A DNA stretch of 64,000 bases from SAR324 cluster bacterium. GTDB lineage: Bacteria; SAR324; NAC60-12. How positions within the stretch are numbered: position 1 is the first letter of the stretch; the number at the start of each line of letters is the position of its first letter. The notes beneath the pieces were generated by a model. That model had not been told where the DNA came from. It saw only the letters and a list, made by a program, of their open reading frames with translations, and did not search any database. The DNA lies in contig JANQJU010000057.1 in NCBI GenBank assembly GCA_028281495.1, forward strand, positions 124,001 to 188,000, in the 5' to 3' direction. Both the position numbers and the translations under genes were made by a program. This document shows positions 52,661 through 60,748 of this stretch, piece after piece.

Positions 52661-54492
52661 CAGACTGGCTGTTTGCCGAAGGATATCGATTTGATTTTTA
52701 CCAGGCAGTCAAATTGCTGGAAATTTTTGAAGCCGGTAGCAATACGGCTTCCGTCGGGGCTGAAGCCGACCCAAATCGAGAAGTGGTGCGGTTCCATTCC
52801 AAGGTTCGTTTGGACTTCCCTGCTTCAGCGGTCGAAGACTTGGAAGAACCCGAATATCCAGACGATCCCTGGAGCATGACCATCAATTTTTTGAGCTTAG
52901 CCGGGGTGTTCGGTCCACTTCCGATTCCCTACACCGAACTGATTTTAGAGCGCAACCGTAAACACGATACGGCATTTCAAGACTTCCTCGACATCTTCAA
53001 TCATCGTTTGGTCTCCCTGATGTACCGGGTGCGTAAACACCACCGCATGAGCCTGGTCACCACATCTCCCGATCAATCCCATTTTGCCAAATACCTGTAT
53101 TCGTTCATCGGACTCAACACGCCAGGTTTGTTGCAACGCATGCAGGTGAAAGATCGCTCACTTCTGTATTACACCGGGTTGTTTTCGCAACAGCCCCATT
53201 CTGCAGTAGCTTTGGAGTGTTTGCTCTCGGACTATTTTCAGGTGAAAATCCGTGTGCAACAGTTCTTGGGGGAATGGTGCGATTTGGAATCCGATCAACG
53301 CACTTATATTGGGCGCACTGGACAAAATCAGTATTTGGGACAAGGGGCTGTTTTGGGAAAACGGGTATGGTTTCCACAAAATCGATTCCGTTTGCAGATC
53401 GGTCCTGTGGACTTGAAGTCATTTTTAGACTTTTTGCCCATTGGTCGTGGCTATCACCCCTTGTGTGAGTTGGCTCGTTTTTTCACCCATCAAGAATACG
53501 AATTTGATTTGCGGCTTAAAATCCGTGCCAAGGAAGTTCCTGAATCCCGTATTGGTGCCATGATGGGACCTCGATTGGGTTGGACCTCTTGGCTGAAACG
53601 CCATGAATTTCCGGAAGACGATTCCCAAGTTCGCCTTCCATCGCATGACCATCCTCCTGGATTGGATCATTTGTATGCAGAGTTCTTTTCCCAACTCACC
53701 ACAACGGAACTGTCGATCATGGTACAAAAGATGGAAAAGCACTCTTTTCCACCCAACACCATCATTTTACGCCAAGAAGAAAAACCCACTTCCTTTTTTG
53801 TGATTGCTCAAGGGGTCGTGCAAGCCACTACCCAAGATGCCGAAGGCCATCCGATTCCCTTAGCCACCCTCAAAGCAGGAGACTTCTTTGGAGAGACTTC
53901 GGTCATCACAGGCAAAACGCGGCAAGCTTCCATAACGACGCTCGAACCTTCCCAAATCTGGGAAATGAAATTGGATCACTTGGAACAACTCTTAGTGCAG
54001 TACCCTGCCATGCAACGGGTTTTCCGTGATCCCGAAGCCGAAGCACGAGGAGCCACCCAGCTCCAAAAACTAAAATCCCATCTTCCAACCATTTTCACAA
54101 AAATTGTGGAAACCGAGTTGATTGAACTGCTCAGCCAGTCTCAACAAATCGAATTGCCCGAAAACACAACCATCATCCGGCAAGGGGAACGGAGCACCTC
54201 CTTGTATCTTGTGGCACAAGGCTCCGTGAATGTGTTCCGCGATACCCCGCGTGAGCGACGCTTCATTAAAGCAGTGGAGGCGGGCGAATTTTTTGGTGAG
54301 ATTGCGTTCTTAACTTGTACGCTGCGTACCGGTACGGTTGTCACTGCCGAGCCTACTGAGTTGTGGAAGTTTTCACGCAATAGTTTTCGTTATATCATTC
54401 AAAAATATCCAGAAGTGGAACATGCGCTCAAAGTCTTTTATGAGCATCAAGCACGTGAGATTCCAATCTTACAACCGCTGTATTGGGAGTAA
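52624..54492 (+). CDS. tssG: T6SS baseplate protein TssG fused to two C-terminal cyclic-nucleotide-binding domains
   Basis: A 622-residue protein, almost twice the usual TssG length (about 330-350). Residues 1 to about 340 are TssG/ImpH/VasB (FDFYQAVKLLEIFE, PIPYTELILER, FNHRLVSLMYRVR, LPIGRGYHPLCELARFF). Residues about 348-475 and 490-615 are two Crp-type beta-roll domains. Domain 1: ILRQEEKPTSFFVIAQGVVQ, then FFGETSVITGKTRQAS near 420. Domain 2: IIRQGERSTSLYLVAQGSVN, then FFGEIAFLTCTLRTGT near 555. Both cassettes keep the ribose-contacting Glu and phosphate-contacting Arg, so both could bind cAMP or cGMP. There is no HTH, so this is not a transcription factor. The ATG at 52624 is inside tssF. 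The single continuous frame shows a genuine fusion. Possible function: ligand-gated baseplate assembly. Confidence 0.93.
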   Translation: METYGWGQDYPVADWLFAEGYRFDFYQAVKLLEIFEAGSNTASVGAEADPNREVVRFHSKVRLDFPASAVEDLEEPEYPDDPWSMTINFLSLAGVFGPLPIPYTELILERNRKHDTAFQDFLDIFNHRLVSLMYRVRKHHRMSLVTTSPDQSHFAKYLYSFIGLNTPGLLQRMQVKDRSLLYYTGLFSQQPHSAVALECLLSDYFQVKIRVQQFLGEWCDLESDQRTYIGRTGQNQYLGQGAVLGKRVWFPQNRFRLQIGPVDLKSFLDFLPIGRGYHPLCELARFFTHQEYEFDLRLKIRAKEVPESRIGAMMGPRLGWTSWLKRHEFPEDDSQVRLPSHDHPPGLDHLYAEFFSQLTTTELSIMVQKMEKHSFPPNTIILRQEEKPTSFFVIAQGVVQATTQDAEGHPIPLATLKAGDFFGETSVITGKTRQASITTLEPSQIWEMKLDHLEQLLVQYPAMQRVFRDPEAEARGATQLQKLKSHLPTIFTKIVETELIELLSQSQQIELPENTTIIRQGERSTSLYLVAQGSVNVFRDTPRERRFIKAVEAGEFFGEIAFLTCTLRTGTVVTAEPTELWKFSRNSFRYIIQKYPEVEHALKVFYEHQAREIPILQPLYWE

Positions 54493-54510
54493 CTCAAGAG
54501 AGGAGATAAT

Positions 54511-55005
54511 ATGGGAAAATTGACCGATTTACTCATGGATCGTGGCATGATTCGCGAAGAAGGTGAGCCCCCTCGCCCCCCGAAACCGAAACGGTCCCCA
54601 GAAAACATGATTCGGCTGACCGATAAATTTCCAGAAGAAAACCTTTCCGAAGAAGTGAAAGCAACCTACAAATCACAAACTACCAAACGATTAGGCGCAA
54701 AACGTATTTTCGCCAACTTGCCTAATATTGGAGAGTTCTACATTCCTTCCGAAATGAATGGCCGCGTGATCGAATGCTCCGAGGATTCCTTCCAAAGTCA
54801 TGGAGATCAACGTGTCGTGGCTGCCAAAGCCTATGCTTTCGACGGATACGAGTTGCGATACTTCTTCTTCGACCCCACCGATAATTCATTGCAGAGTGGC
54901 GTCTTCACCGAGTTTCCTCGTGATGGCTATGGTAACAAAATGGGACGCCTCGGCTTGCATGAAGATGTGCTTTGCTGGATCAGCAAAACCTCAGAACGAG
55001 TCTAA
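54511..55005 (+). CDS. Unknown protein, last gene of the T6SS operon
   Basis: A 164-residue soluble protein; AGAGGAGAT precedes the ATG, 18 nt after tssG. An N-terminal Pro/Lys-rich segment (residues 20-35) is followed by a compact domain (about 55-160) with GEFYIPSEMNGRVIECSEDSF and a beta-rich YELRYFFFDPTDNSL. No signal peptide, membrane helix or catalytic motif is seen. Position suggests a T6SS accessory protein, effector or Hcp cargo adaptor; I do not recognise the family. The convergent exported-protein gene ends 33 nt away. Confidence 0.75.
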   Translation: MGKLTDLLMDRGMIREEGEPPRPPKPKRSPENMIRLTDKFPEENLSEEVKATYKSQTTKRLGAKRIFANLPNIGEFYIPSEMNGRVIECSEDSFQSHGDQRVVAAKAYAFDGYELRYFFFDPTDNSLQSGVFTEFPRDGYGNKMGRLGLHEDVLCWISKTSERV

Positions 55006-55037
55006 ATCGAACCACAACAGATAGTACTGATGCCTGG

Positions 55038-56054
55038 TTATGGAGGATCCATTTGTGGAAAAAGTTTCTTTAGATTCAGTTTTCGAACTTTGCCTTTCTC
55101 CTGAGGGCACTCGGGCTCAGGATATTGGGAAAAGTCAAAAGCAGGAATCGTCACGCTTTGTGAACTGGCCTCACCATACGCTTTCGGCCCTCCTAGCTTT
55201 TGAGGAAGTCGAGTGATCAAAATGTCCTCAAGCAAATAAGATCCCATTGCCTTTTTATGTTTCAACACTTCCACACAAATTTTTAATGGGATCACTCCTC
55301 CTGGCAATTGCAAACGCTGGCGTTGGGTCAAGTGTGCTATTGGACGACCTTTTTCCGAAAACACGTTCGCACTCACTTTATACAATCCAGCCTCTTTCAC
55401 AGAAAATTCCAACGGCACCACCAGATCGGACTTCTCAATAAAAACCTGCTGTACTCCAACAACGGATGCAATAGAGGGAACATAGTGAATGAGTGCCGTA
55501 AGTCCCATTTCGCCAAAACCTTCCACCACTACCTTGGTTTTTAAGGTCAATTCGATTCCCCACTCTTTCGTCTTGTCAGGCTGTGCTGGGTACTCGCCAT
55601 ACCAAAAGACTTTTTGTGTAGAATCATTGGAAGCTGAAACATCCATTGAATTGCCTTCGGAATCCGTGACGGCTGATCTCGGATGGAGTTGGAAACTGTC
55701 GCGAGCTTGCGAACCGTCCCAAATCTCCACCACTGCAGAATGCAATGCGGGTGATGGTTCATCGCTATTGTTGTTTAATATTAAGGTTACAGGGAGTGGC
55801 TTCTCACGAAACATCAAGAAATGAGGGACTTGCAATTCAAGGGAGAGGCGATTTTCAGAATCTAACGGACGTTGTACCGGAATGAAGGCATTCGGCTTCA
55901 GAAATTCTTGTCGAGTTTCATCAATCGGAAATGAATAACGAGGAAAAGTTTGAGCGACTACCTCCGACACCAATGATCCTCCCAATAACGATCCTCCCAA
56001 TAATGATCCTCCCAACAAAAAAAGTCCCCATAGAAACAGACGCATGTATTTCAT
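55038..56054 (-). CDS. Exported protein, paralog of the product of 56189-57457
   Basis: A 338-residue protein. ATG at 56054 (MKYMRLFLWG) is preferred because AGGGGG lies 5 nt upstream; a longer frame opens at 56105. The signal peptide contains three tandem GGSLL-type units and ends near VVAQ. The mature part shares FLKPxxFIPVxRP, LTALxHY and a VSANxFxxxxGRPIAHL segment with the neighbouring gene, so the two arose by duplication. It looks beta-rich with no Cys pair in the shared part. Function unknown; proximity to the T6SS operon, tail to tail, leaves open an envelope or immunity role. Confidence 0.7.
   Translation of the reverse strand: MKYMRLFLWGLFLLGGSLLGGSLLGGSLVSEVVAQTFPRYSFPIDETRQEFLKPNAFIPVQRPLDSENRLSLELQVPHFLMFREKPLPVTLILNNNSDEPSPALHSAVVEIWDGSQARDSFQLHPRSAVTDSEGNSMDVSASNDSTQKVFWYGEYPAQPDKTKEWGIELTLKTKVVVEGFGEMGLTALIHYVPSIASVVGVQQVFIEKSDLVVPLEFSVKEAGLYKVSANVFSEKGRPIAHLTQRQRLQLPGGVIPLKICVEVLKHKKAMGSYLLEDILITRLPQKLGGPKAYGEASSQSVTIPAFDFSQYPEPECPQEKGKVRKLNLKKLFPQMDPP
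55975..56019 (-). repeat. 15-bp tandem repeat within a signal-peptide coding region
   Basis: Units of 15 bp with core GATCCTCCCAATAA start at 55975, 55990 and 56005. They encode GGSLL-type units in the hydrophobic core of the signal peptide on the minus strand. As the unit is a multiple of three, copy-number slippage would change the length of the hydrophobic core without a frameshift. Confidence 0.85.
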
Positions 56055-56104
56055 AAAAACCCCCTGATATTCATCGCTGGTGACGGTCCTCTCAATGGGA
56101 TCCA

Positions 56105-56184
56105 TTGATAAAGCTGTGTGTTGATAAAGCTGTGTGTTGATAAAGCTGTGTGTTGATAAAGTTGAACGCTGATTAAACTGAACC
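56105..56184 (-). repeat. 16-bp tandem repeats between the two paralogous exported-protein genes
   Basis: Three perfect copies of TTGATAAAGCTGTGTG (56105-56120, 56121-56136, 56137-56152) are followed by two degenerate copies (to about 56184). They fill the gap between the stop of the upstream paralog (56189) and the ribosome binding site of the downstream one. They may mark the duplication junction or regulate the second gene. Confidence 0.88.
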
Positions 56185-56188
56185 CCGA

Positions 56189-57457
56189 CTAAGGTGATTC
56201 GGAATCATCAGGATTGGCAAGGCGTTGCAGCAGTTCGAGTTTTTTCTGCAACACAGGGTTTTTATAAGGTTCTTTTGAATAGGTCTCTAAATCGAAGCTG
56301 CGGATCTCCAATGTGGTTTCTTCAGGAGACATTCCATGTTTTCTTTCCCCTCCTAACTGATCTGGAATGCGATACAAATGGATGGTTCTCAATTGATAGG
56401 GTCCCGGCTCTTCTGCATGATGCAGTGTGCTGGCATGGGCACGCAGCGTGATTTCACCTTGAGGAGCCGTTAGCAATCCACGCGCGATGAGATGGGCAAT
56501 CGGCCGACCGGTTTCTTTAGCAAACAGATTGGCTGAAACCTTGTAGCGCCCTTCTTGCTGTACCGAAAATTTCAAAGGGATGTTCAGGTGCGGCCCTTCC
56601 ATCCATTCCTCTCCCTTGCCAATCAGCTTCGCTACCGGATTGGCATAGTGAAACAAGGCGGTGAGTCCGGTTTGTTCATAGCCAGCCAGTTGCACAATGC
56701 CCTTCAAGGTCAATTCCGTGGCCCAGTTCTCTGCCACTTCAGGATCTGGAAGGTAATTGGCTGAGAACACCTTCCGTTCGAGGCCGTCTTCCGTGGGGGT
56801 TAAGGGAATCGTGGCTACGCTCTGTCCATTGCTTAGGATCTCCAAACGGATTTCTGTCACAAACGGAATCGGTTCGCCTGTATTAGAAAAAATACGCAAT
56901 GACACAGGAATCGGATCCCCGTGAAATAAGAGGAATTTGGAAACGGTCAGATCGAATGAAAAGATATTGTCGTCATCAATTGGACGCTTCACTGGAATGA
57001 ATTCATATGGTTTCAAAAACTCATGACTATTGGGCCGAAGCAGCATGGAATACGGCGGAAACTGAATCAGTTGTTTATAATCTTCTGCCATGGCTTGGAA
57101 CGCTTCACGGGCTTCCGGCTTGCCCACTTGCTCGATCCGAGGTTGGGTAGGAGGCCTCTTGAAAGGAGTCGAAAACGAGGGTCTTGAAACGAGGGTCGGC
57201 GGTGCTACCGTCGTAGTCGTAGTTAGCAAAACTGTCGTCGTGGGTATTGTGGTGGATGCAAACACTTGAGTGGTCACGACATGTGTCGTCGGCAACGTGG
57301 GTATCGTGGTGGAAATTGAAGCGATCTTTGGAGAGAGAGCAACCTCGGATACCACAGGGACGAGTTCTGGTGATTCCGAAAAAAAGGCACGGATCACCCA
57401 CCCCACTCCAGCTCCAATTATTATAATGAATAAGCCTATTCGCAAATATCGTTGCAT
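56189..57457 (-). CDS. Membrane-anchored extracytoplasmic protein, paralog of the product of 55038-56054
   Basis: A 422-residue protein; ATG at 57457 (MQRYLRIGLF) lies about 8 nt after GGGGAAG, and an in-frame TTG 15 nt upstream is the alternative. One N-terminal membrane helix (about 6-25) precedes a Thr/Val/Pro-rich linker (about 40-95, with runs such as TTTTTVAPP) likely to span the periplasm. The C-terminal domain (about 135-390) is homologous to the neighbouring protein (FLKPYEFIPVKRP, FSVQQEGRYKVSANLF, GRPIAHLIARG). No enzymatic motif is seen. It could be part of an envelope structure. The 264-nt gap upstream (57458-57721) holds no recognised element beyond the next gene's AAGGAG. Confidence 0.72.
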   Translation of the reverse strand: MQRYLRIGLFIIIIGAGVGWVIRAFFSESPELVPVVSEVALSPKIASISTTIPTLPTTHVVTTQVFASTTIPTTTVLLTTTTTVAPPTLVSRPSFSTPFKRPPTQPRIEQVGKPEAREAFQAMAEDYKQLIQFPPYSMLLRPNSHEFLKPYEFIPVKRPIDDDNIFSFDLTVSKFLLFHGDPIPVSLRIFSNTGEPIPFVTEIRLEILSNGQSVATIPLTPTEDGLERKVFSANYLPDPEVAENWATELTLKGIVQLAGYEQTGLTALFHYANPVAKLIGKGEEWMEGPHLNIPLKFSVQQEGRYKVSANLFAKETGRPIAHLIARGLLTAPQGEITLRAHASTLHHAEEPGPYQLRTIHLYRIPDQLGGERKHGMSPEETTLEIRSFDLETYSKEPYKNPVLQKKLELLQRLANPDDSESP

Positions 57458-57721
57458 CTCATTCTTCCCCAAGAGTTGGAATTACTTCATAGGATCATGC
57501 CAAACTCCTGAATCCATCAGCAAGAGCATTTTGCAGTCGACTCCTGCATTCTAGAAGCCGCTTGACAAACTACCGCCGAAATTTTAATATCCAACCCATC
57601 GTTCATTTATTGAACAATATCCTACGTCAATCAGCTAAATCCGAGGCTTCCCACCGATTGCCCATCACTCGAATTCTCACTTTTCTGTTTGTTTCCACGC
57701 ATAGCACCAAAAGGAGTCCCT

Positions 57722-59545
57722 TTGTACATCTTAGGCATTTCAGCACATTACCATGATAGTGCTGCGGCACTCATTCGCGATGGTGAAATCATAGCAGCGG
57801 CTCAAGAAGAGCGGTTCACTCGAAAGAAGGGCGACAGCTCCTTTCCACACCATTCCATTTCGTTTTGTCTCCAAGAAGCAGGAATCGGTGTCCAAAACCT
57901 GGACCACGTTGTGTACTACGAAAGCTCGCTCAAAAAATTCCAACGTTTGCTGATGAGCAATCTGGTGTTCGCTCCTCAAGGCTATACGAATTTTTTCCAA
58001 GCTATGCGCTCATTCCTGGGATGGAAATTACGGATCAAATCTTACATCAAATCCCAACTCCACTATGCCAAAGACGTGATTTGTATCGATCACCATCTGT
58101 CGCACGCTTCGGCCGCCTTTTATCCATCCCCGTTTCAAGAGGCAGCTATTTTGACTTTAGATGGTGTGGGCGAATGGGCCACCACCACGATTGGGTATGG
58201 CAAAAACAACAAAGTGGATTTGCTGTATGAGATGCGCTTTCCTCATTCGATTGGGTTGTTGTATTCGGCTTTCACTTACTACACGGGCTTCAAGGTCAAC
58301 TTTGGTGAATACAAACTCATGGGATTGGCCCCCTATGGTGAGCCCAAATATCGGGATGTGATTTTGGACAATCTCCTAGATTTGAAAGAAGACGGTTCCT
58401 TCCAAATGAATATGGATTATTTCGCCTATTGCACCAAGCCCAGTATGATCACAGAGAAATTCAACCAACTGTTTGGCGGACCTCCGCGACAGCCGGAATC
58501 CATCATCACTCAAAAAGAAATGGATATTGCCAAATCCGTACAGGTGGTGCTGGAGACGATCTACTTGCGCCTAGCACGCACCGCCAAGCGAATGACCGGA
58601 GCGAACAAATTGTGCTTAGCGGGTGGGGTGGCTTTGAATTGTGTGGCCAATGGGAAGCTTTTGCAAGAAGACATGTTTGAAGACATCTGGATTCAGCCCG
58701 CCGCAGGTGATTCCGGAAGCGCGTTGGGTTGTGCTTTGAATTACTGGCATGCCCACTTGGGGAACTCTCGAATCACCGATGAAAAACACGATACCCAAAA
58801 AGGCAGTTACTTAGGCCCTGGTTATTCTTCAAGTGAGATTCGGACTTTTCTCGATAAAAACGAGTACCCCTACGAACATTATGAAAGCGCAGCACTCGCT
58901 CAAAAAATCGCAGAGTTGTTGGATAGTAAAAAAATCATTGGTTTGTTTCATGGACGGATGGAATTCGGCCCTCGGGCTTTAGGAAATCGCAGCATCATCG
59001 GTGACCCTCGGGATCCAGAGATGCAATCGAAGATGAACTTGAAGATCAAGTTCCGCGAGTCCTTTCGCCCTTTCGCCCCGTCCGTGTTGGAAGAACGCGT
59101 GAGTGAATTTTTCGAATTTCCTCAGACAGCACGCAGCCCTTATATGCTCATGGTCGCGGATGTGAAAAAACACCTGCTCACCGAACTCACCGAGGAACAA
59201 AAGAAACTCTGGGGTATTGATAAGTTAAAGATCAAACGCTCTGAAATTCCAGCGATTACCCATGTAGACAACTCAGCTCGTCTGCAAACAGTGGATCCAA
59301 ACACCAATCCTTTCTATTATCAAATCCTGAAAGCCTTTGAGGCACGCACCGAATGTCCTCTCATCATCAATACTTCGTTCAACGTCCGTGGAGAGCCAAT
59401 TGTTTGCACCTTTGAAGATGCCTATCGCTGCTTCATGCGGACACATATCGATTACTTAGTCCTGGAAGACTGCCTACTAGAAAAGTCACAGCAAAAACCC
59501 TTAGACAACGATTCGGATTGGCGCAAAGAATTTGCTTTGGATTGA
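57722..59545 (+). CDS. Carbamoyltransferase (NodU/CmcH/TobZ family)
   Basis: A 607-residue protein. The start is a TTG at 57722, exactly 5 nt after AAGGAG, giving MYILGISAHYHDSAAAL, the conserved family beginning. The N-terminal kinase-like domain has QEERFTRKKGDSSFP, HHLSHASAAFYPSPF and GVGEWATTTIG; the C-terminal YrdC-like half has GRMEFGPRALGNRSI and FRPFAPSVL. The family transfers a carbamoyl group from carbamoyl phosphate to a hydroxyl of a sugar or antibiotic. With an SxtJ-like small protein next, it probably decorates a surface glycan or lipid-linked sugar. Confidence 0.9.
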   Translation: MYILGISAHYHDSAAALIRDGEIIAAAQEERFTRKKGDSSFPHHSISFCLQEAGIGVQNLDHVVYYESSLKKFQRLLMSNLVFAPQGYTNFFQAMRSFLGWKLRIKSYIKSQLHYAKDVICIDHHLSHASAAFYPSPFQEAAILTLDGVGEWATTTIGYGKNNKVDLLYEMRFPHSIGLLYSAFTYYTGFKVNFGEYKLMGLAPYGEPKYRDVILDNLLDLKEDGSFQMNMDYFAYCTKPSMITEKFNQLFGGPPRQPESIITQKEMDIAKSVQVVLETIYLRLARTAKRMTGANKLCLAGGVALNCVANGKLLQEDMFEDIWIQPAAGDSGSALGCALNYWHAHLGNSRITDEKHDTQKGSYLGPGYSSSEIRTFLDKNEYPYEHYESAALAQKIAELLDSKKIIGLFHGRMEFGPRALGNRSIIGDPRDPEMQSKMNLKIKFRESFRPFAPSVLEERVSEFFEFPQTARSPYMLMVADVKKHLLTELTEEQKKLWGIDKLKIKRSEIPAITHVDNSARLQTVDPNTNPFYYQILKAFEARTECPLIINTSFNVRGEPIVCTFEDAYRCFMRTHIDYLVLEDCLLEKSQQKPLDNDSDWRKEFALD

Positions 59546-59695
59546 GCGTGCTTTCTTTTGAATTCATTTGCGCGAGTTTGTCCTTAATTCTGCGTGGCGA
59601 CTGTAGGTTGGCACGCTAGACACTCTATCAGTGAAACAACTGCTGGAAACACAGCAATTTTCTATTTGCTTCCAACCATTTCGAAAGGAAACACA

Positions 59696-59971
59696 ATGCA
59701 AGACTGGAAACAACATGCCATGACTGTCGGACTCTTGGCCTTATTCTTTTTGGTCATGACTCCAATCTCTTTGATTCTACGCTTGATGAATCGCGACCCG
59801 TTGAAACTGAAGTTCAAGCAGGGAGACAACTACCCTACGATCTTGAACAAGGTAAAAGCCTCGGCCATCAAACTCCCGTTGCCTCAGTTCTTCAAATCGA
59901 AGAAAAAGGCAGCTTCTTCCTCCGATAACAATGACGGCTCTCCGTCCGACACGATCTATCCCATGTGGTAA
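59696..59971 (+). CDS. Small SxtJ-like membrane protein
   Basis: A 91-residue protein starting at the ATG at 59696 behind AAAGGAAACACA. One or two hydrophobic segments (about 9-28, with GLLALFFLVMTPISLILR) are followed by MNRDPLKLKFKQGDNYP and a Ser/Asp/Lys-rich tail ending in YPMW. It resembles the small SxtJ-type proteins that commonly follow carbamoyltransferase genes. Function unknown; it may tether or assist the transferase at the membrane. The next gene starts 6 nt downstream. Confidence 0.65.
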   Translation: MQDWKQHAMTVGLLALFFLVMTPISLILRLMNRDPLKLKFKQGDNYPTILNKVKASAIKLPLPQFFKSKKKAASSSDNNDGSPSDTIYPMW

Positions 59972-59977
59972 ACCAGC

Positions 59978-60748
59978 ATGAAACCAAATCCTCTCAAGCA
60001 TAAATTAGCCCAGCACGAACAAACTTATGGGGGTTGGATTGCCTTGGGGCATCCCATCATTCCAGAGATTCTGGCCCCTGCGGGTTTCGATTGGTTGGTG
60101 GTGGATATGGAACACAGTTCTATTGAACTCCCCGATTTGCTGCCTTTGGTAATCAACATCGAGGCCAATGGCATGGTGCCTTTGGTCCGTGTGGGTGAAA
60201 ATGACCCCAATCTGATCAAACGCATCATGGACATTGGGGCGTATGGGGTGATCGTGGCCAATGTGTGCTCTGGACAAGAAGCCCAAGCCGCTGTGAATGC
60301 AGTGAAATATCCGCCTGTGGGTACTCGTGGAGTGGGTTTGTATCGTGCCCAAAGCTTTGGCAAAACGTTTGAGTCGTACCTGCAATGGGTACAAGACGAA
60401 AGCGTGGTGATCATACAAATCGAACACATTGATGCGGTCAACAACATCGATGAAATCTTTTCCACTCCAGGGCTGGATGGCTACATGATCGGCCCTTATG
60501 ACTTGTCGGGTTCTTTAGGCAAACCTGGACAATTTCAGGACCCTGAAGTGGAAGCGGCGATTCAAGCAGTGAGAGAGGCAGGAAAACGTCACAACGTTCC
60601 TGCTGGTTTTCATTCTGTGGCATCTGACCCCGAAGCGGCCAAGCAGAGGAAAGAGCAAGGCTTTGTGTTTTTAGCTTTCTGCACCGATGCGATTTTTCTA
60701 GGCGACGCGGCCATTCAAGCTGTGCGGAGGCTCAAAGATGAAAATTAA
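59978..60748 (+). CDS. HpcH/HpaI-family aldolase
   Basis: A 256-residue protein with the class II pyruvate-dependent aldolase layout: WIALGHPIIPEILAPAGFDWLVVDMEHS near the start, VRVGENDPNLIKRIMDIGAYGVIVANV, the metal ligands Glu (IQIEHIDA) and Asp (GPYDLSGSLG), and GTRGVGLYRAQSFG. Enzymes of this family reversibly join pyruvate to an aldehyde, giving 2-keto-3-deoxy sugar acids. Next to a CMP-sugar-acid synthetase (kdsB) it could make the ulosonic acid precursor. Overlaps the next gene by 11 nt. Confidence 0.88.
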   Translation: MKPNPLKHKLAQHEQTYGGWIALGHPIIPEILAPAGFDWLVVDMEHSSIELPDLLPLVINIEANGMVPLVRVGENDPNLIKRIMDIGAYGVIVANVCSGQEAQAAVNAVKYPPVGTRGVGLYRAQSFGKTFESYLQWVQDESVVIIQIEHIDAVNNIDEIFSTPGLDGYMIGPYDLSGSLGKPGQFQDPEVEAAIQAVREAGKRHNVPAGFHSVASDPEAAKQRKEQGFVFLAFCTDAIFLGDAAIQAVRRLKDEN

